Part shown: one piece after another, positions 1-7,187 of the stretch
How the letters are laid out: the number at the start of each line of letters is the position of its first letter
How positions within the stretch are numbered: the first letter of the stretch is position 1
Assembly (NCBI GenBank): GCA_900543295.1
Contig: UQQY01000073.1
Span: 1-10,408 of the forward strand
Reading direction: 5' to 3'
Source of the DNA: an uncultured Oscillospiraceae bacterium
Lineage (GTDB): Bacteria; Bacillota; Clostridia; Oscillospirales; Ruminococcaceae
DNA: 10,408 nucleotides
The notes under the pieces: generated by a model
The model's input: only the letters and a program-made list of their open reading frames with translations
Databases searched by the model: none
Told to the model about the DNA's origin: nothing
Position numbers and translations under genes: made by a program

Positions 1-111
1 AGTAATAATGGTGTTGTTAAAGGTAGACTGGATATGAACAGCACCACGCTCGATATTCTTGCGTTCGCGGCGTCTGCGAACAACTTTTTTCGCTGTTGCT
101 TTCGTTGCCAT
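1..111 (-). CDS. rpsK: 30S ribosomal protein S11 (uS11), 5' part only
   Basis: The first 37 codons are present and the gene runs off the low-coordinate edge of the window. The translation starts [20 protein letters not shown] and continues into the family-typical stretch [12 protein letters not shown], which marks the start of the globular uS11 domain. S11 sits on the platform of the 30S subunit and contacts 16S rRNA near the E site and the mRNA exit. The basic N-terminal tail (residues 1–18) is rRNA-binding in the family. The ATG start is preceded by GGGAGG seven bases upstream, which begins right at the rpsM stop codon, so the two genes are probably co-translated. The rpsM–rpsK order is standard for the alpha-type operon. 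Only the length is unknown because of truncation by the window. Confidence 0.97.
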   Translation of the reverse strand, partial: MATKATAKKVVRRRRERKNIERGAVHIQSTFNNTIIT

Positions 112-124
112 CGTTTAGCCTCCC

Positions 125-493
125 TTACTTCTTCTTATTTGCGATCGTCTTCTTCGGACCTTTTCTGGTACGAGCGTTCGTTTTAGAACGCTGACCTCTG
201 ACAGGCAAACCCTTTCTGTGGCGGGTTCCTCTGTAGCTGCCGATCTCGATGAGACGTTTGATGTTCAAAGCGGTGTCTCTGCGGAGATCGCCCTCAACGA
301 TGCAGTGTTTGTCAATGTAATCTCTCAGCAGGGACGCCTCGTCCTCGGTCAGGTCTTTCACGCGGGTATCCGGGTTGATGCCTGTTCCTTTGAGGATGTC
401 TCTTGCTGTTTTCGGACCGATACCGTAGATATAAGTCAAACCGACTTCGATTCTCTTTTCTCTCGGCAGGTCAATACCGGCTATACGAGCCAT
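125..493 (-). CDS. rpsM: 30S ribosomal protein S13 (uS13)
   Basis: The 122-residue product has the usual family length. The N-terminus [20 protein letters not shown], the YGIG motif (residues 23–26, helix-two-turn-helix region) and the C-terminal signature [18 protein letters not shown] (91–108) identify uS13. It lies in the head of the 30S subunit, where it contacts 16S rRNA, S19 and, through its C-terminal basic tail (about 109–122), the P-site tRNA and the inter-subunit bridge to L5. The ATG start has GGAGGTG upstream at good spacing. It follows rpmJ after 38 bases and is followed by rpsK after 13 bases. Nothing is unusual in the sequence. Confidence 0.99.
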   Translation of the reverse strand: MARIAGIDLPREKRIEVGLTYIYGIGPKTARDILKGTGINPDTRVKDLTEDEASLLRDYIDKHCIVEGDLRRDTALNIKRLIEIGSYRGTRHRKGLPVRGQRSKTNARTRKGPKKTIANKKK

Positions 494-531
494 TCAGTTG
501 CACCTCCAATACAGTGTGAGCACGTCTGGGA

Positions 532-645
532 TTAGCCCTGACGCTGTTTGTGTTTCGGGTTCTGGCAAATAACCATGATGCGGCCTTTGCGCTTGATAAC
601 CTTGCATTTTTCACATATTGGCTTTACCGAAGGTCTTACTTTCAT
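532..645 (-). CDS. rpmJ: 50S ribosomal protein L36 (bL36), zinc-binding form
   Basis: This small gene encodes 37 residues, beginning [20 protein letters not shown]. It contains the complete zinc site of the C+ paralogue: Cys11, Cys14, Cys27 and His32 (CxxC…CxxxxH). L36 is one of the smallest 50S proteins; it binds 23S rRNA in the region linking several late-assembling helices. The length is exactly that of the normal family. AAGGAGG lies eight bases before the ATG. The location between infA and rpsM is the classical Bacillota arrangement. The 57-base gap upstream of it is the largest in the window and holds a small hairpin (described separately). Confidence 0.98.
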   Translation of the reverse strand: MKVRPSVKPICEKCKVIKRKGRIMVICQNPKHKQRQG

Positions 646-669
646 TTGAAATACCTCCTTATCGGCTTT

Positions 670-684
670 GCCGGAAAATCCGGC
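670..684. other. Small inverted repeat between infA and rpmJ
   Basis: GCCGGA (670–675) and TCCGGC (679–684) are perfect inverted repeats separated by three bases. In the operon mRNA (minus strand) this forms a six-base-pair hairpin just upstream of the rpmJ ribosome binding site; a competing CGGC-AAA-GCCG pairing is also possible there. On the minus strand no U-run follows it, so it does not look like an operon terminator. On the plus strand it is followed by five T residues (685–689), which resembles a weak intrinsic terminator for antisense transcription. A role in mRNA processing or rpmJ translation is possible but unproven; the stem is short enough to be chance. Confidence 0.3.
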
Positions 685-702
685 TTTTTCACATGTTTGC
701 GT

Positions 703-921
703 TTATTTCGAACGCCATGTAATGCGTCCTTTGGTTAAATCATACGGCGACATTTCGACCGTTACCTTGTCACCCGGAAGAATGCGGATGAAATTCATCC
801 GAAGCTTGCCGGAGATGTGGGCTAAAATTGTGTGTCCGTTTGGAAGTTCTACCTTAAAGGTTGCATTCGGCAGCGCATCTGTAACGACGCCTTCAATTTC
901 GATGACATCTTGTTTTGACAA
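703..921 (-). CDS. infA: Translation initiation factor IF-1
   Basis: IF-1 binds the 30S A site during initiation and works with IF-2 and IF-3 in start-site selection. The 72-residue product is one S1/OB-fold domain and carries the family hallmarks [33 protein letters not shown] and [13 protein letters not shown] place the start at a TTG codon (919–921), giving (M)[10 protein letters not shown], because this yields the exact standard length and GGGAGG (930–935) lies eight bases upstream. A longer reading frame to 957 exists but would overlap the preceding gene and lacks such a site. The binding site overlaps the last codons of the KOW gene, so translation of the two may be coupled. The TTG start is weaker than ATG. 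Confidence 0.97.
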   Translation of the reverse strand: MSKQDVIEIEGVVTDALPNATFKVELPNGHTILAHISGKLRMNFIRILPGDKVTVEMSPYDLTKGRITWRSK

Positions 922-925
922 GCTG

Positions 926-1192
926 TTAACCTCCCTGTTCGGCAACAGTGCCTGCATCGTTTAAATCATGCAGCGCACGTCTGATTTTGCGGTCTGTATC
1001 CGCCTCTTCCAATGAAACGATCCGGTTTGTTTTTTGCAGATGCCGCGGATTTTTGCGCTTTGGCTTAAAAAGCTTTCTGCGCCTGCCGTCTGCAATATAA
1101 ACAAAGTTCTGATCCGTCTTGACAACGAGATAAAAGCTCGCCTGATCGTGCCCTGAAAGAGACCTTACAACCATACCTGGCTTAATCTGCAC
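926..1192 (-). CDS. KOW-domain RNA-binding protein (L14e-like, function uncertain)
   Basis: This 88-residue basic protein belongs to the small KOW/L14e-like group that Bacillota often encode between map and infA. The N-terminal half (about residues 1–50) looks like a KOW/SH3-type β-barrel: [14 protein letters not shown], then [24 protein letters not shown]. The middle is strongly basic ([19 protein letters not shown]), which suits RNA or ribosome binding; the tail after about residue 60 looks helical and charged. The start is set at GTG (1190–1192) because AAGGAGGA (1197–1204) lies five bases upstream; an upstream GTG at 1228 would overlap map by 26 bases. The gene follows map by ten bases and precedes infA by four. 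The biological role is not established; a link to translation is inferred from context and fold. Exact start is moderately sure. Confidence 0.85.
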   Translation of the reverse strand: MQIKPGMVVRSLSGHDQASFYLVVKTDQNFVYIADGRRRKLFKPKRKNPRHLQKTNRIVSLEEADTDRKIRRALHDLNDAGTVAEQGG

Positions 1193-1202
1193 AAAGTCCT
1201 CC

Positions 1203-1952
1203 TTACCGAACGGTGAGAATTTTCGCACCCTCTTCTGTAATCAGAATCGTGTGCTCAAAATGTGCAGAAATGCTTCCGGATTTCGTTACAACCGTCCATC
1301 CGTCGGGTAACTGACGGACGCCTGCACCCGAAAGATTGATCATTGGCTCAATCGCAATGGTCATGCCTGCGACCAAGCGCATACCCCTTCCGGGTTTTCC
1401 GAAATTCGGAACCTCGGGATCCTCGTGCAGGTTTCTGCCGACGCCGTGGCCGATATATTCTCTCACCACACCATATCCAAACGATTCCGTATAGGTCTGA
1501 ATGGCATTCGAAATATCGCCGATCCGGTTGCCGGCTTTCGCCTGTGCGATTCCCTTCGTCAGGCTTTCCTCGGTCACGCGCAGAAGCTGATCTGCCTCCG
1601 GCGAAACCTCGCCCACGCGGAAAGTATAGGCATTGTCACCGTGAAAGCCGTTGTAATAAGCACCGACATCCACACTGACGACGTCGCCCTCCTTCAATAT
1701 TTCGCGTGAAGAGGGGATACCGTGGATTACCCGATCGTTTAATGATATACAAGCGCTGGCCGGAAAGCCGCCATAGCCGAGAAAGGAAGGTTTTGCGCCC
1801 GCCTGAACGATAAACTTGTGAATCACATGGTCTATCTCCTTGGTAGACACGCCCGCTTTCATATATGGCTCAGCCGCCCAAAGAGCAGCGTTTGAAAGCT
1901 TGCAGGCCTCGCTCATACTCTTGATTTCACTGGGCGTTTTCAGAATAACCAA
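1203..1952 (-). CDS. map: Methionine aminopeptidase, type I
   Basis: The enzyme removes the initiator methionine from nascent proteins when the next residue is small. The 249-residue pita-bread-fold protein shows all five metal ligands: Asp95 (in SVDVGA), Asp106 (HGDNAYTF), His169 (IGHG), Glu202 (IEP) and Glu233 (HFEHT); His77 (VIHGIP) matches the substrate-contacting histidine. It has no N-terminal zinc-finger extension, as is usual for this clade. The start is TTG (1950–1952), giving (M)VILKTPSEIKSM; GGAGG at 1963–1967, inside the last adk codons, lies ten bases upstream. Only five bases separate it from adk, which suggests coupled translation. The product acts in the cytoplasm at the ribosome exit, which fits its place in this operon. 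Confidence 0.98.
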   Translation of the reverse strand: MVILKTPSEIKSMSEACKLSNAALWAAEPYMKAGVSTKEIDHVIHKFIVQAGAKPSFLGYGGFPASACISLNDRVIHGIPSSREILKEGDVVSVDVGAYYNGFHGDNAYTFRVGEVSPEADQLLRVTEESLTKGIAQAKAGNRIGDISNAIQTYTESFGYGVVREYIGHGVGRNLHEDPEVPNFGKPGRGMRLVAGMTIAIEPMINLSGAGVRQLPDGWTVVTKSGSISAHFEHTILITEEGAKILTVR

Positions 1953-1957
1953 ATTCC

Positions 1958-2590
1958 TTACGCCTCCAAAGCTTTGATTGTCAGGGCGGAGGTGTCCTCG
2001 ACTTTATCCTGGCCAGCGACCGGATACAGCTTGCCCTGCACTTTATAATAAGCGATCAACGGCTCGGTCTGTTCATGATAGACCGCGAGACGCGCTTTTA
2101 CAGTATCCGGATGATCGTCCGGACGCTGCACGGTCTTTGCGCCGCATTTGTCACACACGCCCTCTTTTGCCGACGGCTTAAACACCGTGTGATAGGAGGC
2201 GCCGCAGCTCCCGCAGACGCGTCTGCCGGAAAGCCGCTTGGTGATTTCTTCATCGCTTACTTCAATATCGATGACCTTATCAATGACGATTCCCATTTTG
2301 TCCAGCGCCTCGGCCTGCGGTACGGTCCGCGGGAAACCGTCCAGAATAAAACCGTTTTTGCAGTCATCCTCTGCGAGACGTTCCTTCACCATGGCGATGA
2401 CCACGTCGTCGGGGACAAGCTGTCCCGCTTCCGTATAGCTTTTTACGGCTCTGCCAAGCTCTGTTCCGTTTTTGATTGCCTCACGAATCAAATTGCCGGT
2501 AGAAATAGCCGGAATGCTTAATTTTGCGCAAATTACTTCCGCCTGTGTGCCTTTTCCGGCGCCGGGGGCGCCTAACAAAATCAGATTCAT
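1958..2590 (-). CDS. adk: Adenylate kinase, zinc-lid (long) form
   Basis: It catalyses ATP + AMP ⇌ 2 ADP in the cytoplasm and so balances the adenylate pool. The 210-residue product starts MNLILLGAPGAGKGTQAEVI with the P-loop GAPGAGKGT at residues 7–15. The AMP-binding part contains STGNLIREA (30–38), and DGFPRT follows at 84–89. The lid (about 120–160) carries four cysteines, Cys126, Cys129, Cys146 and Cys149, forming a structural zinc site typical of Gram-positive adenylate kinases. The motif DDHPDTVKARL (158–168) closes the lid region. AGAAAGGTGATC, a long match to the 16S rRNA tail, lies just upstream of the ATG. It follows secY after 14 bases, the normal secY–adk–map arrangement. Confidence 0.99.
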   Translation of the reverse strand: MNLILLGAPGAGKGTQAEVICAKLSIPAISTGNLIREAIKNGTELGRAVKSYTEAGQLVPDDVVIAMVKERLAEDDCKNGFILDGFPRTVPQAEALDKMGIVIDKVIDIEVSDEEITKRLSGRRVCGSCGASYHTVFKPSAKEGVCDKCGAKTVQRPDDHPDTVKARLAVYHEQTEPLIAYYKVQGKLYPVAGQDKVEDTSALTIKALEA

Positions 2591-2604
2591 ACGATCACCT
2601 TTCT

Positions 2605-3891
2605 TTACTCCAAGAAGCCCTTGTGGTGACGCATAATAAGCTGGGACTCAATCTGCTTCATTGTCTCAAGCGCAACGCCGACGACGATGATGATAGAAGT
2701 ACCGCCTAACGCAACTGGGATCTTGAATATGGCATTGAATACAATCGGGAATACCGCGATGACACCAAGGAACAGCGCGCCGATCATTGCGATCTTGCCG
2801 ATGATCTTGCTGATATAGGTCGAGGTCGGTTTGCCCGGACGGATGCCCGGAATCGCACCGTTGTTGTTTTTGATGTTGTTTGCAATCTCAATCGGGTTGT
2901 ACTGCATCGTAACATAGAAGTAGTTGAACCCGATAATCAGAATGAAATAGAGAATGCCGTAGAACCAGTGGGACGGAGACAGCCATGACAACACATTATA
3001 CCAAAAGCTGCCTGCGGTCGGATTGGTGAAGCCGCCGATCAAGCTCGGAATCGAGAGCAGCGAGGATGCGAAGATAATCGGCATAACGCCGCTCATGTTG
3101 ACCTTGATCGGAAGATACGAATTCTGTCCGCCGTACATCTTTCTGCCAACAACGCGTTTTGCATACGAAATCTGGATGCGGCGCTCCGCGTCCGTCATAA
3201 TAATGATGAAAACGATCATCGCGGCAAAAATCAGAAGAATCAGCGGCACAAGAACGTAGTTGATGCCGCCTTCGGAGAGTTTCTCAATGAGAACCTCAAC
3301 GCTGCTCGGCAGACCCGCAAGAATGCCCGCAAAGAGGATCATTGAGATACCGTTTCCGATGCCCTTTTCCGTGATGCGGTCACCCATCCAGGTAACGGCG
3401 CACGCACCGGCCGTAAAGGTAAACATGATCACGATCATGACAAACCATTTTGTTGCGCCCGTCGTATAAGCCGAAGCAATCGAACCCTGACTCAACAGCA
3501 GTGTGTAGTAGCCGAAGGATTGCAGCAGGCACATGCCGATCATAGTGAAGCGTGTAATACGGTCAAGCTTTTTGCGGCCGGTTTCGCCCTCTTTTGCCAT
3601 ACGCTCCAGCGGCGGAATCGCCACTGTTAAAAGCTGAATGACGATCTGTGCGGTGATGTACGGCGAAATGGACAACGCAAAAATGGTTGCATTCGCGAAC
3701 GCACCGCCCGAGAACATATTCAAAAGGCCGAAGAAGGAGTTTTCCCCTACCAAGCTCTGAAGCCCGGAGCCGCTTACAAACGGAACCAGAATCGCAGAAC
3801 CGAAACGGAAGATCACCAAGATCATCAGCGTGTAGAGAATACGCTTTCTCAAATCCGGATTGTGAAAAGCGTTCCTGATCGTGGTAAACAC
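2605..3891 (-). CDS. secY: Protein translocase subunit SecY
   Basis: SecY is the channel-forming subunit of the SecYEG translocon in the cytoplasmic membrane; it moves unfolded proteins out or into the bilayer. The 428-residue product has the family length and about ten hydrophobic segments (for example near 18–38, 66–92, 115–135, 148–168, 183–197, 212–232, 268–288, 309–328, 368–389 and 396–410). Family motifs include SISPYITAQIVIQLL (74–88), ITEKGIGNGISMILFAG (173–189) and the cytoplasmic-loop motif PGIRPGKPT (348–356) that contacts the ribosome or SecA. The start is GTG (3889–3891), one base after the rplO stop codon; AGAGGTGATC inside the end of rplO serves as ribosome binding site. This tight join suggests translational coupling with L15. 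Confidence 0.99.
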   Translation of the reverse strand: MFTTIRNAFHNPDLRKRILYTLMILVIFRFGSAILVPFVSGSGLQSLVGENSFFGLLNMFSGGAFANATIFALSISPYITAQIVIQLLTVAIPPLERMAKEGETGRKKLDRITRFTMIGMCLLQSFGYYTLLLSQGSIASAYTTGATKWFVMIVIMFTFTAGACAVTWMGDRITEKGIGNGISMILFAGILAGLPSSVEVLIEKLSEGGINYVLVPLILLIFAAMIVFIIIMTDAERRIQISYAKRVVGRKMYGGQNSYLPIKVNMSGVMPIIFASSLLSIPSLIGGFTNPTAGSFWYNVLSWLSPSHWFYGILYFILIIGFNYFYVTMQYNPIEIANNIKNNNGAIPGIRPGKPTSTYISKIIGKIAMIGALFLGVIAVFPIVFNAIFKIPVALGGTSIIIVVGVALETMKQIESQLIMRHHKGFLE

Positions 3892-3892
3892 C

Positions 3893-4336
3893 TTAGATCA
3901 CCTCTGCTTTTCCGCCGGCCTTCTCAATCTTTTCCTTCGCCGAAGCGGAAAAAGCAGCCGCCTTAACCGTAAAGTTCTTTGTCACTTCTCCGTTGCCAAG
4001 AACTTTAACGCCGTCGCAGACCTTTTTGATCAGGCCGCAGGCCTTTAAAGCCTCTGCATCGATCACAGCCTCGTTTTCAAACTTGGCTTCCAGATCGCTG
4101 ACATTGACTGTGACATATTTGGTTGCAAAAATATTGACAAATCCTCTTTTCGGGATACGTCTCTGTAACGGCATCTGGCCGCCTTCAAAGCCCGGTCTTA
4201 CACCGCCGCCCGAACGAGCCTTTTGGCCTTTATGACCCTTACCGGCAGTCTTGCCGTTTCCGGAGCCATGACCGCGGCCGATTCGTTTCGAAACGTGAGT
4301 AGAGCCCTCAACAGGCGATAACTCGTGCAGTTTCAT
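3893..4336 (-). CDS. rplO: 50S ribosomal protein L15 (uL15)
   Basis: L15 is a late-assembling 50S protein whose glycine-rich N-terminal extension threads into 23S rRNA. The 147-residue product starts [12 protein letters not shown] and has the conserved basic, glycine-rich stretch [19 protein letters not shown] (19–37) plus [15 protein letters not shown]. The globular C-terminal half is also typical. I chose ATG at 4334–4336 over an in-frame GTG three codons upstream, because that GTG falls inside the AAGGAGGTG ribosome binding site itself (4343–4351), while the ATG lies eight bases after GGAGG. The gene lies between rpmD (17-base gap) and secY (one-base gap), the standard spc order. Confidence 0.98.
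   Translation of the reverse strand: MKLHELSPVEGSTHVSKRIGRGHGSGNGKTAGKGHKGQKARSGGGVRPGFEGGQMPLQRRIPKRGFVNIFATKYVTVNVSDLEAKFENEAVIDAEALKACGLIKKVCDGVKVLGNGEVTKNFTVKAAAFSASAKEKIEKAGGKAEVI
3896..3905 (-). promoter_or_regulatory. secY ribosome binding site inside rplO
   Basis: AGAGGTGATC on the minus strand matches an extended complement of the 16S rRNA 3' tail. It lies within the last codons of rplO, about nine bases before the secY GTG start. It supports GTG at 3891 as the true secY start and implies that ribosomes finishing L15 can feed secY initiation. Confidence 0.75.
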
Positions 4337-4342
4337 GTCGCG

Positions 4343-4351
4343 CACCTCCTT
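4343..4351 (-). promoter_or_regulatory. rplO ribosome binding site that fixes the start
   Basis: AAGGAGGTG on the minus strand lies between the rpmD stop and the rplO ATG at 4336, with eight bases between GGAGG and the ATG. The in-frame GTG at 4343–4345 is part of this site and so cannot be the working start. Confidence 0.85.
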
Positions 4352-4353
4352 GT

Positions 4354-4536
4354 TTATTTATCCAAAACCTCGACGAGATGAGAAACCTTGAACACCTTGC
4401 CCTCGGTTGCAGCGTTTGCGGGCTGCTCTGTTACATCGCCGATTTTACGCAGGCCCAGAGATTTTACAATCTCAATCTGGTCCTTCTGTCTGCCGGCCAG
4501 ACTTTTAACCAGCTTGATTTTCATCGTGTCTGCCAT
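4354..4536 (-). CDS. rpmD: 50S ribosomal protein L30 (uL30)
   Basis: This is a 60-residue protein, the normal bacterial L30 length. It begins [20 protein letters not shown]; the family pattern (I-x-L-V-x-S, then a small residue before KDQ, then a helix with [10 protein letters not shown] at about 25–34) is clear, and the C-terminus ends in the β-strand [11 protein letters not shown]30 lies on the outer face of the 50S subunit bound to 23S rRNA. The ATG start is preceded by AAGGAGG nine bases upstream. It follows rpsE by 14 bases and precedes rplO by 17. Nothing is unusual. Confidence 0.98.
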   Translation of the reverse strand: MADTMKIKLVKSLAGRQKDQIEIVKSLGLRKIGDVTEQPANAATEGKVFKVSHLVEVLDK

Positions 4537-4550
4537 AAAAGTCCGCCTCC

Positions 4551-5051
4551 TTAATGATAAATTTCCGAAACGGTCAGACCGCGCTTTGCAGCGACCTCTT
4601 CGGCAGTGCGCAGATTTGCCAGACCGTTAATGGTCGCTCTGACAACGTTGCACGAATTGTTAGAACGAAGAGACTTGGTTCTGATATCGGTGATACCAGC
4701 CGCCTCAACGACCGCACGAACCTGACCGCCGGCGATAACGCCTGTGCCTTCCGGCGCCGGCTTCAGCAGAACTCTGCCTGCGCCGAATGTGCCGATTACT
4801 TCGTGCGGAATGGAAGTTCCCTTCAGGGAAACCTTAATCAAATTTTTCTTTGCGTCTTCGATGCCTTTTCTGATAGCATCCGGAACCTCGCCCGATTTAC
4901 CCATGCCAAAGCCTACGATGCCGTTGCCGTCACCCACAACAACCAGTGCTGCGAATTTGAAGATACGGCCGCCTTTTACGGTTTTGGATACACGGTTAAT
5001 CGAAACAACGTTCTCTTTGAGATCCAGTGTTGTTGCATCAATTTTAGCCAA
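4551..5051 (-). CDS. rpsE: 30S ribosomal protein S5 (uS5)
   Basis: S5 lines the mRNA entry channel of the 30S subunit and influences decoding accuracy. The 166-residue product has the N-terminal double-stranded-RNA-binding-like domain with [15 protein letters not shown] (15–29) and [21 protein letters not shown] (40–60), followed by the C-terminal domain with [13 protein letters not shown] (97–109) and [18 protein letters not shown] (127–144). The start is TTG (5049–5051), giving (M)[22 protein letters not shown] eight bases upstream supports it, and no better start exists nearby. Using TTG for a stoichiometric ribosomal protein is somewhat unusual. It follows rplR by 18 bases. Confidence 0.98.
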   Translation of the reverse strand: MAKIDATTLDLKENVVSINRVSKTVKGGRIFKFAALVVVGDGNGIVGFGMGKSGEVPDAIRKGIEDAKKNLIKVSLKGTSIPHEVIGTFGAGRVLLKPAPEGTGVIAGGQVRAVVEAAGITDIRTKSLRSNNSCNVVRATINGLANLRTAEEVAAKRGLTVSEIYH

Positions 5052-5069
5052 ACGAATAACCTCCTCGCC

Positions 5070-5429
5070 TTAGAACTTGAGGCCGCTCTCACGAGCACCA
5101 TCAGCCAATTCTTTTACACGGCCGTGATACAGATAACCGCCTCTGTCGAAAACGACTTCTTCAATATTCTTCTCAGCCGCAGCTTTCGCGATTGCCTGAC
5201 CGACCTTGCGTGCAGCTTCCTTGTTGCCGCCGTTGCCTTCAAAGCCTTTGTCCATTGTGGACGCAGACGCCAGTGTCACGCCATTTACGTCGTCAATAAG
5301 CTGTGCGTAAATGTGTTTATTCGAGCGAAATACGTTCAGGCGCGGACGCTGTGCAGTACCCGAGATTTTCGCACGGACTCTGCGGTGTCTTTTGAGACGC
5401 TGCTCATTGCTGTTAAAGCTTTTCACCAT
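5070..5429 (-). CDS. rplR: 50S ribosomal protein L18 (uL18)
   Basis: L18 binds 5S rRNA and, with L5 and L25-type proteins, docks it on the central protuberance of the 50S subunit. The 119-residue product fits the family length. A basic N-terminus (about 1–30: [20 protein letters not shown]) precedes the conserved [18 protein letters not shown], a central [16 protein letters not shown] helix (89–104 region) and the C-terminal [20 protein letters not shown]. The ATG start is preceded by AAGGAG nine bases upstream. It lies between rplF and rpsE with 18-base gaps on each side. Confidence 0.98.
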   Translation of the reverse strand: MVKSFNSNEQRLKRHRRVRAKISGTAQRPRLNVFRSNKHIYAQLIDDVNGVTLASASTMDKGFEGNGGNKEAARKVGQAIAKAAAEKNIEEVVFDRGGYLYHGRVKELADGARESGLKF

Positions 5430-5447
5430 AGCTGTTCACTCCTTACT

Positions 5448-5996
5448 TTATTTCTTCGAGCCCTTACCGGCTTTACCCTCTTTACGCTGGACGTATTCGC
5501 CAACATAGCGGATACCCTTGCCCTTATACGGCTCCGGCGGACGTTTTTCGCGGACAACTGCTGCAAACTGACCGACCGCCTGTTTATCCGGGCCGCTGAT
5601 CACGATTTTATTCGGCGCCGGCACTTCGATCGAGATGCCGTCAATCTCCGGCATGACGACCTGGTGCGAATAGCCGAGGTTCATCACAAGATCCTTGCCC
5701 TGCTTCGCTGCACGATAGCCTACGCCCTGAATCTCAAGCTCTTTTTTGAAGCCTTCGGTTACGCCGACAACCATGTTGTGCACAAGCGTTCTGGTTAAAC
5801 CGTGCAGGGATTTATGCATTTTATCTTCGCTCGGACGGGAAACTTTGATTACGTTTCCCTCCTGTTCGATAATCATATCTTTATGAAGCTCTCTTGTAAG
5901 CGTTCCTTTCGGACCTTTAACGGTAATGACATGACCGTCGACCTTTACGTCAACGCCGGAGGGAACGTCAATTTCTTTTCTGCCTATACGGGACAT
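5448..5996 (-). CDS. rplF: 50S ribosomal protein L6 (uL6)
   Basis: L6 is located at the base of the L7/L12 stalk, near the sarcin-ricin loop and the factor-binding site. The 182-residue product has the duplicated L6 fold: the first half begins [19 protein letters not shown] and the second contains [19 protein letters not shown]-like [10 protein letters not shown] and the C-terminal signature [16 protein letters not shown]. The tail is lysine-rich. I chose ATG at 5994–5996 because it has AAGGAGG (6005–6011) eight bases upstream and gives the standard N-terminus; a longer frame starting at 6026 would overlap rpsH and adds ten residues without family support. The binding site overlaps the rpsH stop codon. 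Confidence 0.98.
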   Translation of the reverse strand: MSRIGRKEIDVPSGVDVKVDGHVITVKGPKGTLTRELHKDMIIEQEGNVIKVSRPSEDKMHKSLHGLTRTLVHNMVVGVTEGFKKELEIQGVGYRAAKQGKDLVMNLGYSHQVVMPEIDGISIEVPAPNKIVISGPDKQAVGQFAAVVREKRPPEPYKGKGIRYVGEYVQRKEGKAGKGSKK

Positions 5997-6009
5997 ACGT
6001 TTTTCCTCC

Positions 6010-6408
6010 TTACCAAACGAAGGCAAGCACTTCGCCGCCGACGTTTTCCTGTCTTGCTTTTCTGTCCGTCATAACACCCTTGGATGTTGAAACGATCGCG
6101 ATACCGAGACCTTTCATCACCTTCGGCATATCCTCGCAGTTGGAGTAAATACGCAGACCCGGTTTTGAAACTCTTCTCAGTCCGCTGATAACCGGCGCCT
6201 TATTTTCGCCGTATTTAAGTGTGATACGGATGATACCCTGCTTTCCATCATCAATCACCTGAAAACCTTTCAGGTAGCCCTCGTCGACCAGGATCTGAGC
6301 GATGGATTTTTTCATGTTGGATGCAGGGACATCTACCGTGTCGTGTTTTGCCGCGCTCGCATTTCTGATGCGGGTCAGCAAATCTGCAATACTATCGGTG
6401 ATTTGCAT
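6010..6408 (-). CDS. rpsH: 30S ribosomal protein S8 (uS8)
   Basis: S8 is a primary 16S rRNA-binding protein that nucleates assembly of the 30S platform. The 132-residue product begins [20 protein letters not shown] and ends with the signature region [17 protein letters not shown] (about 103–119) followed by GGEVLAFVW. Length and motifs are typical. In Escherichia coli S8 represses the spc operon by binding its mRNA near rplE; I did not see an obvious copy of that rRNA-like structure here and do not claim the same control. AAAGGAGG lies eight bases before the ATG. The gene follows rpsN by 22 bases. Confidence 0.99.
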   Translation of the reverse strand: MQITDSIADLLTRIRNASAAKHDTVDVPASNMKKSIAQILVDEGYLKGFQVIDDGKQGIIRITLKYGENKAPVISGLRRVSKPGLRIYSNCEDMPKVMKGLGIAIVSTSKGVMTDRKARQENVGGEVLAFVW

Positions 6409-6430
6409 GCCGTCAACCTCCTTTGCTCTT

Positions 6431-6616
6431 TTACCAGCTAGCCTTCTTCACACCCGGGATCTGACCTTTGTATGCAAGCTCTCTGAAGCAGATACGGCAG
6501 ATACCGTATTTGCGCAGATAAGCGTGCGGTCTTCCGCAGATTTTGCACCTGTTATAAGCGCGGGTGGAAAACTTCGGCGTTCTCTGCTGTTTGATTTTCA
6601 TAGACGTTTTTGCCAT
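6431..6616 (-). CDS. rpsN: 30S ribosomal protein S14, zinc-binding type (uS14)
   Basis: This is the short 61-residue S14 (often named rpsZ or rpsN1) with an intact zinc site: Cys24, Cys27, Cys40 and Cys43 (CxxC…CxxC), as in [10 protein letters not shown] and [11 protein letters not shown]14 lies in the 30S head near S3, S10 and S19 and is needed late in assembly. The C-terminus [11 protein letters not shown] is the normal ending. The ATG has GGGAGG about nine bases upstream. It lies between rplE and rpsH, its standard place in Bacillota. The short zinc form rather than the roughly 89–100-residue zinc-free form also helps to place the organism. Confidence 0.99.
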   Translation of the reverse strand: MAKTSMKIKQQRTPKFSTRAYNRCKICGRPHAYLRKYGICRICFRELAYKGQIPGVKKASW

Positions 6617-6633
6617 TTTATTTTCCCTCCCTC

Positions 6634-7173
6634 TTATTTCTCGAACGGTGCGCCCATCAGTGTTAAAAGCTCGCGGGCTTCCTCGTCGGTTTTTGCTGTT
6701 GTAATGAATGTGATGTCCATACCACGGATTTTGTCGATTTTATCGTAATCGATCTCTGGGAAGATCAACTGCTCTTTGATGCCCACGGAATAGTTGCCGC
6801 GGCCGTCAAATGAGTTCGGGTTGATTCCTCTGAAGTCGCGGACACGCGGGAGCGCGACATTGAAGAAACGATCCAAAAATTCATACATTCTCTCGCCGCG
6901 CAGAGTAACCTTTGCGCCGACGTTCATGCCTTCACGCAGTTTGAAGTTTGCGATGGATTTTTTCGCCTTGGTAATAACCGGTTTTTGGCCGGTGATTTTA
7001 GAAAGATCGGAAAGAATCGCATCCATCATTTTCGAGTTGCTGCCGGCTTCGCCGCTGGCAACATTCACGACGATTTTATCAAGCTTCGGAATCTGCATGA
7101 CGCTCTTGTAGCCAAACTTCTTCATCAGAGCCGGTGCTACGTCTTTTACATAGTAATCTCTAAGTCTTGCCAC
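6634..7173 (-). CDS. rplE: 50S ribosomal protein L5 (uL5)
   Basis: L5 binds 5S rRNA in the central protuberance, touches P-site tRNA and bridges to S13. The 179-residue product has the normal length. Diagnostic stretches are [10 protein letters not shown] (28–37), [20 protein letters not shown] (60–79), [14 protein letters not shown] (89–102) and [10 protein letters not shown] (108–117), with [14 protein letters not shown] at 122–135. The usual glycine-rich NMGVGEA motif reads NVASGEA here, a mild variation. The start is GTG (7171–7173), giving (M)[11 protein letters not shown], with AAGGAGG nine bases upstream. The site lies right after the rplX stop, with a 14-base gap. Confidence 0.98.
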   Translation of the reverse strand: MARLRDYYVKDVAPALMKKFGYKSVMQIPKLDKIVVNVASGEAGSNSKMMDAILSDLSKITGQKPVITKAKKSIANFKLREGMNVGAKVTLRGERMYEFLDRFFNVALPRVRDFRGINPNSFDGRGNYSVGIKEQLIFPEIDYDKIDKIRGMDITFITTAKTDEEARELLTLMGAPFEK

Positions 7174-7187
7174 GAAATGCTTCCTCC

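Noticed and set aside
685..689. Plus-strand T-run after the 670–684 hairpin as a true terminator
   Set aside because: The stem is only six base pairs and there is no plus-strand gene to terminate, so it is listed only as an inverted repeat.
922..957. Longer infA start adding twelve residues
   Set aside because: IF-1 is about 72 residues in the family, and GGGAGG at 930–935 is well placed for TTG at 921, inside the proposed extension.
1193..1228. Upstream GTG start for the KOW gene overlapping map
   Set aside because: The AAGGAGGA site at 1197–1204 lies inside this extension and points to the GTG at 1192, which gives no overlap with map.
4554..5798. 414-codon open frame on the plus strand opposite rpsE, rplR and rplF
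   Set aside because: It lies wholly antisense to three certain ribosomal-protein genes, has no recognisable domain, a low-complexity-like Ala/Phe/Asp/Cys-rich composition, and no ribosome binding site that I can see. It is a by-product of codon use on the other strand.
6010..6026. Longer rplF start that would overlap rpsH
   Set aside because: It adds ten residues not found in L6, and the strong ribosome binding site at 6005–6011 points to the ATG at 5996.
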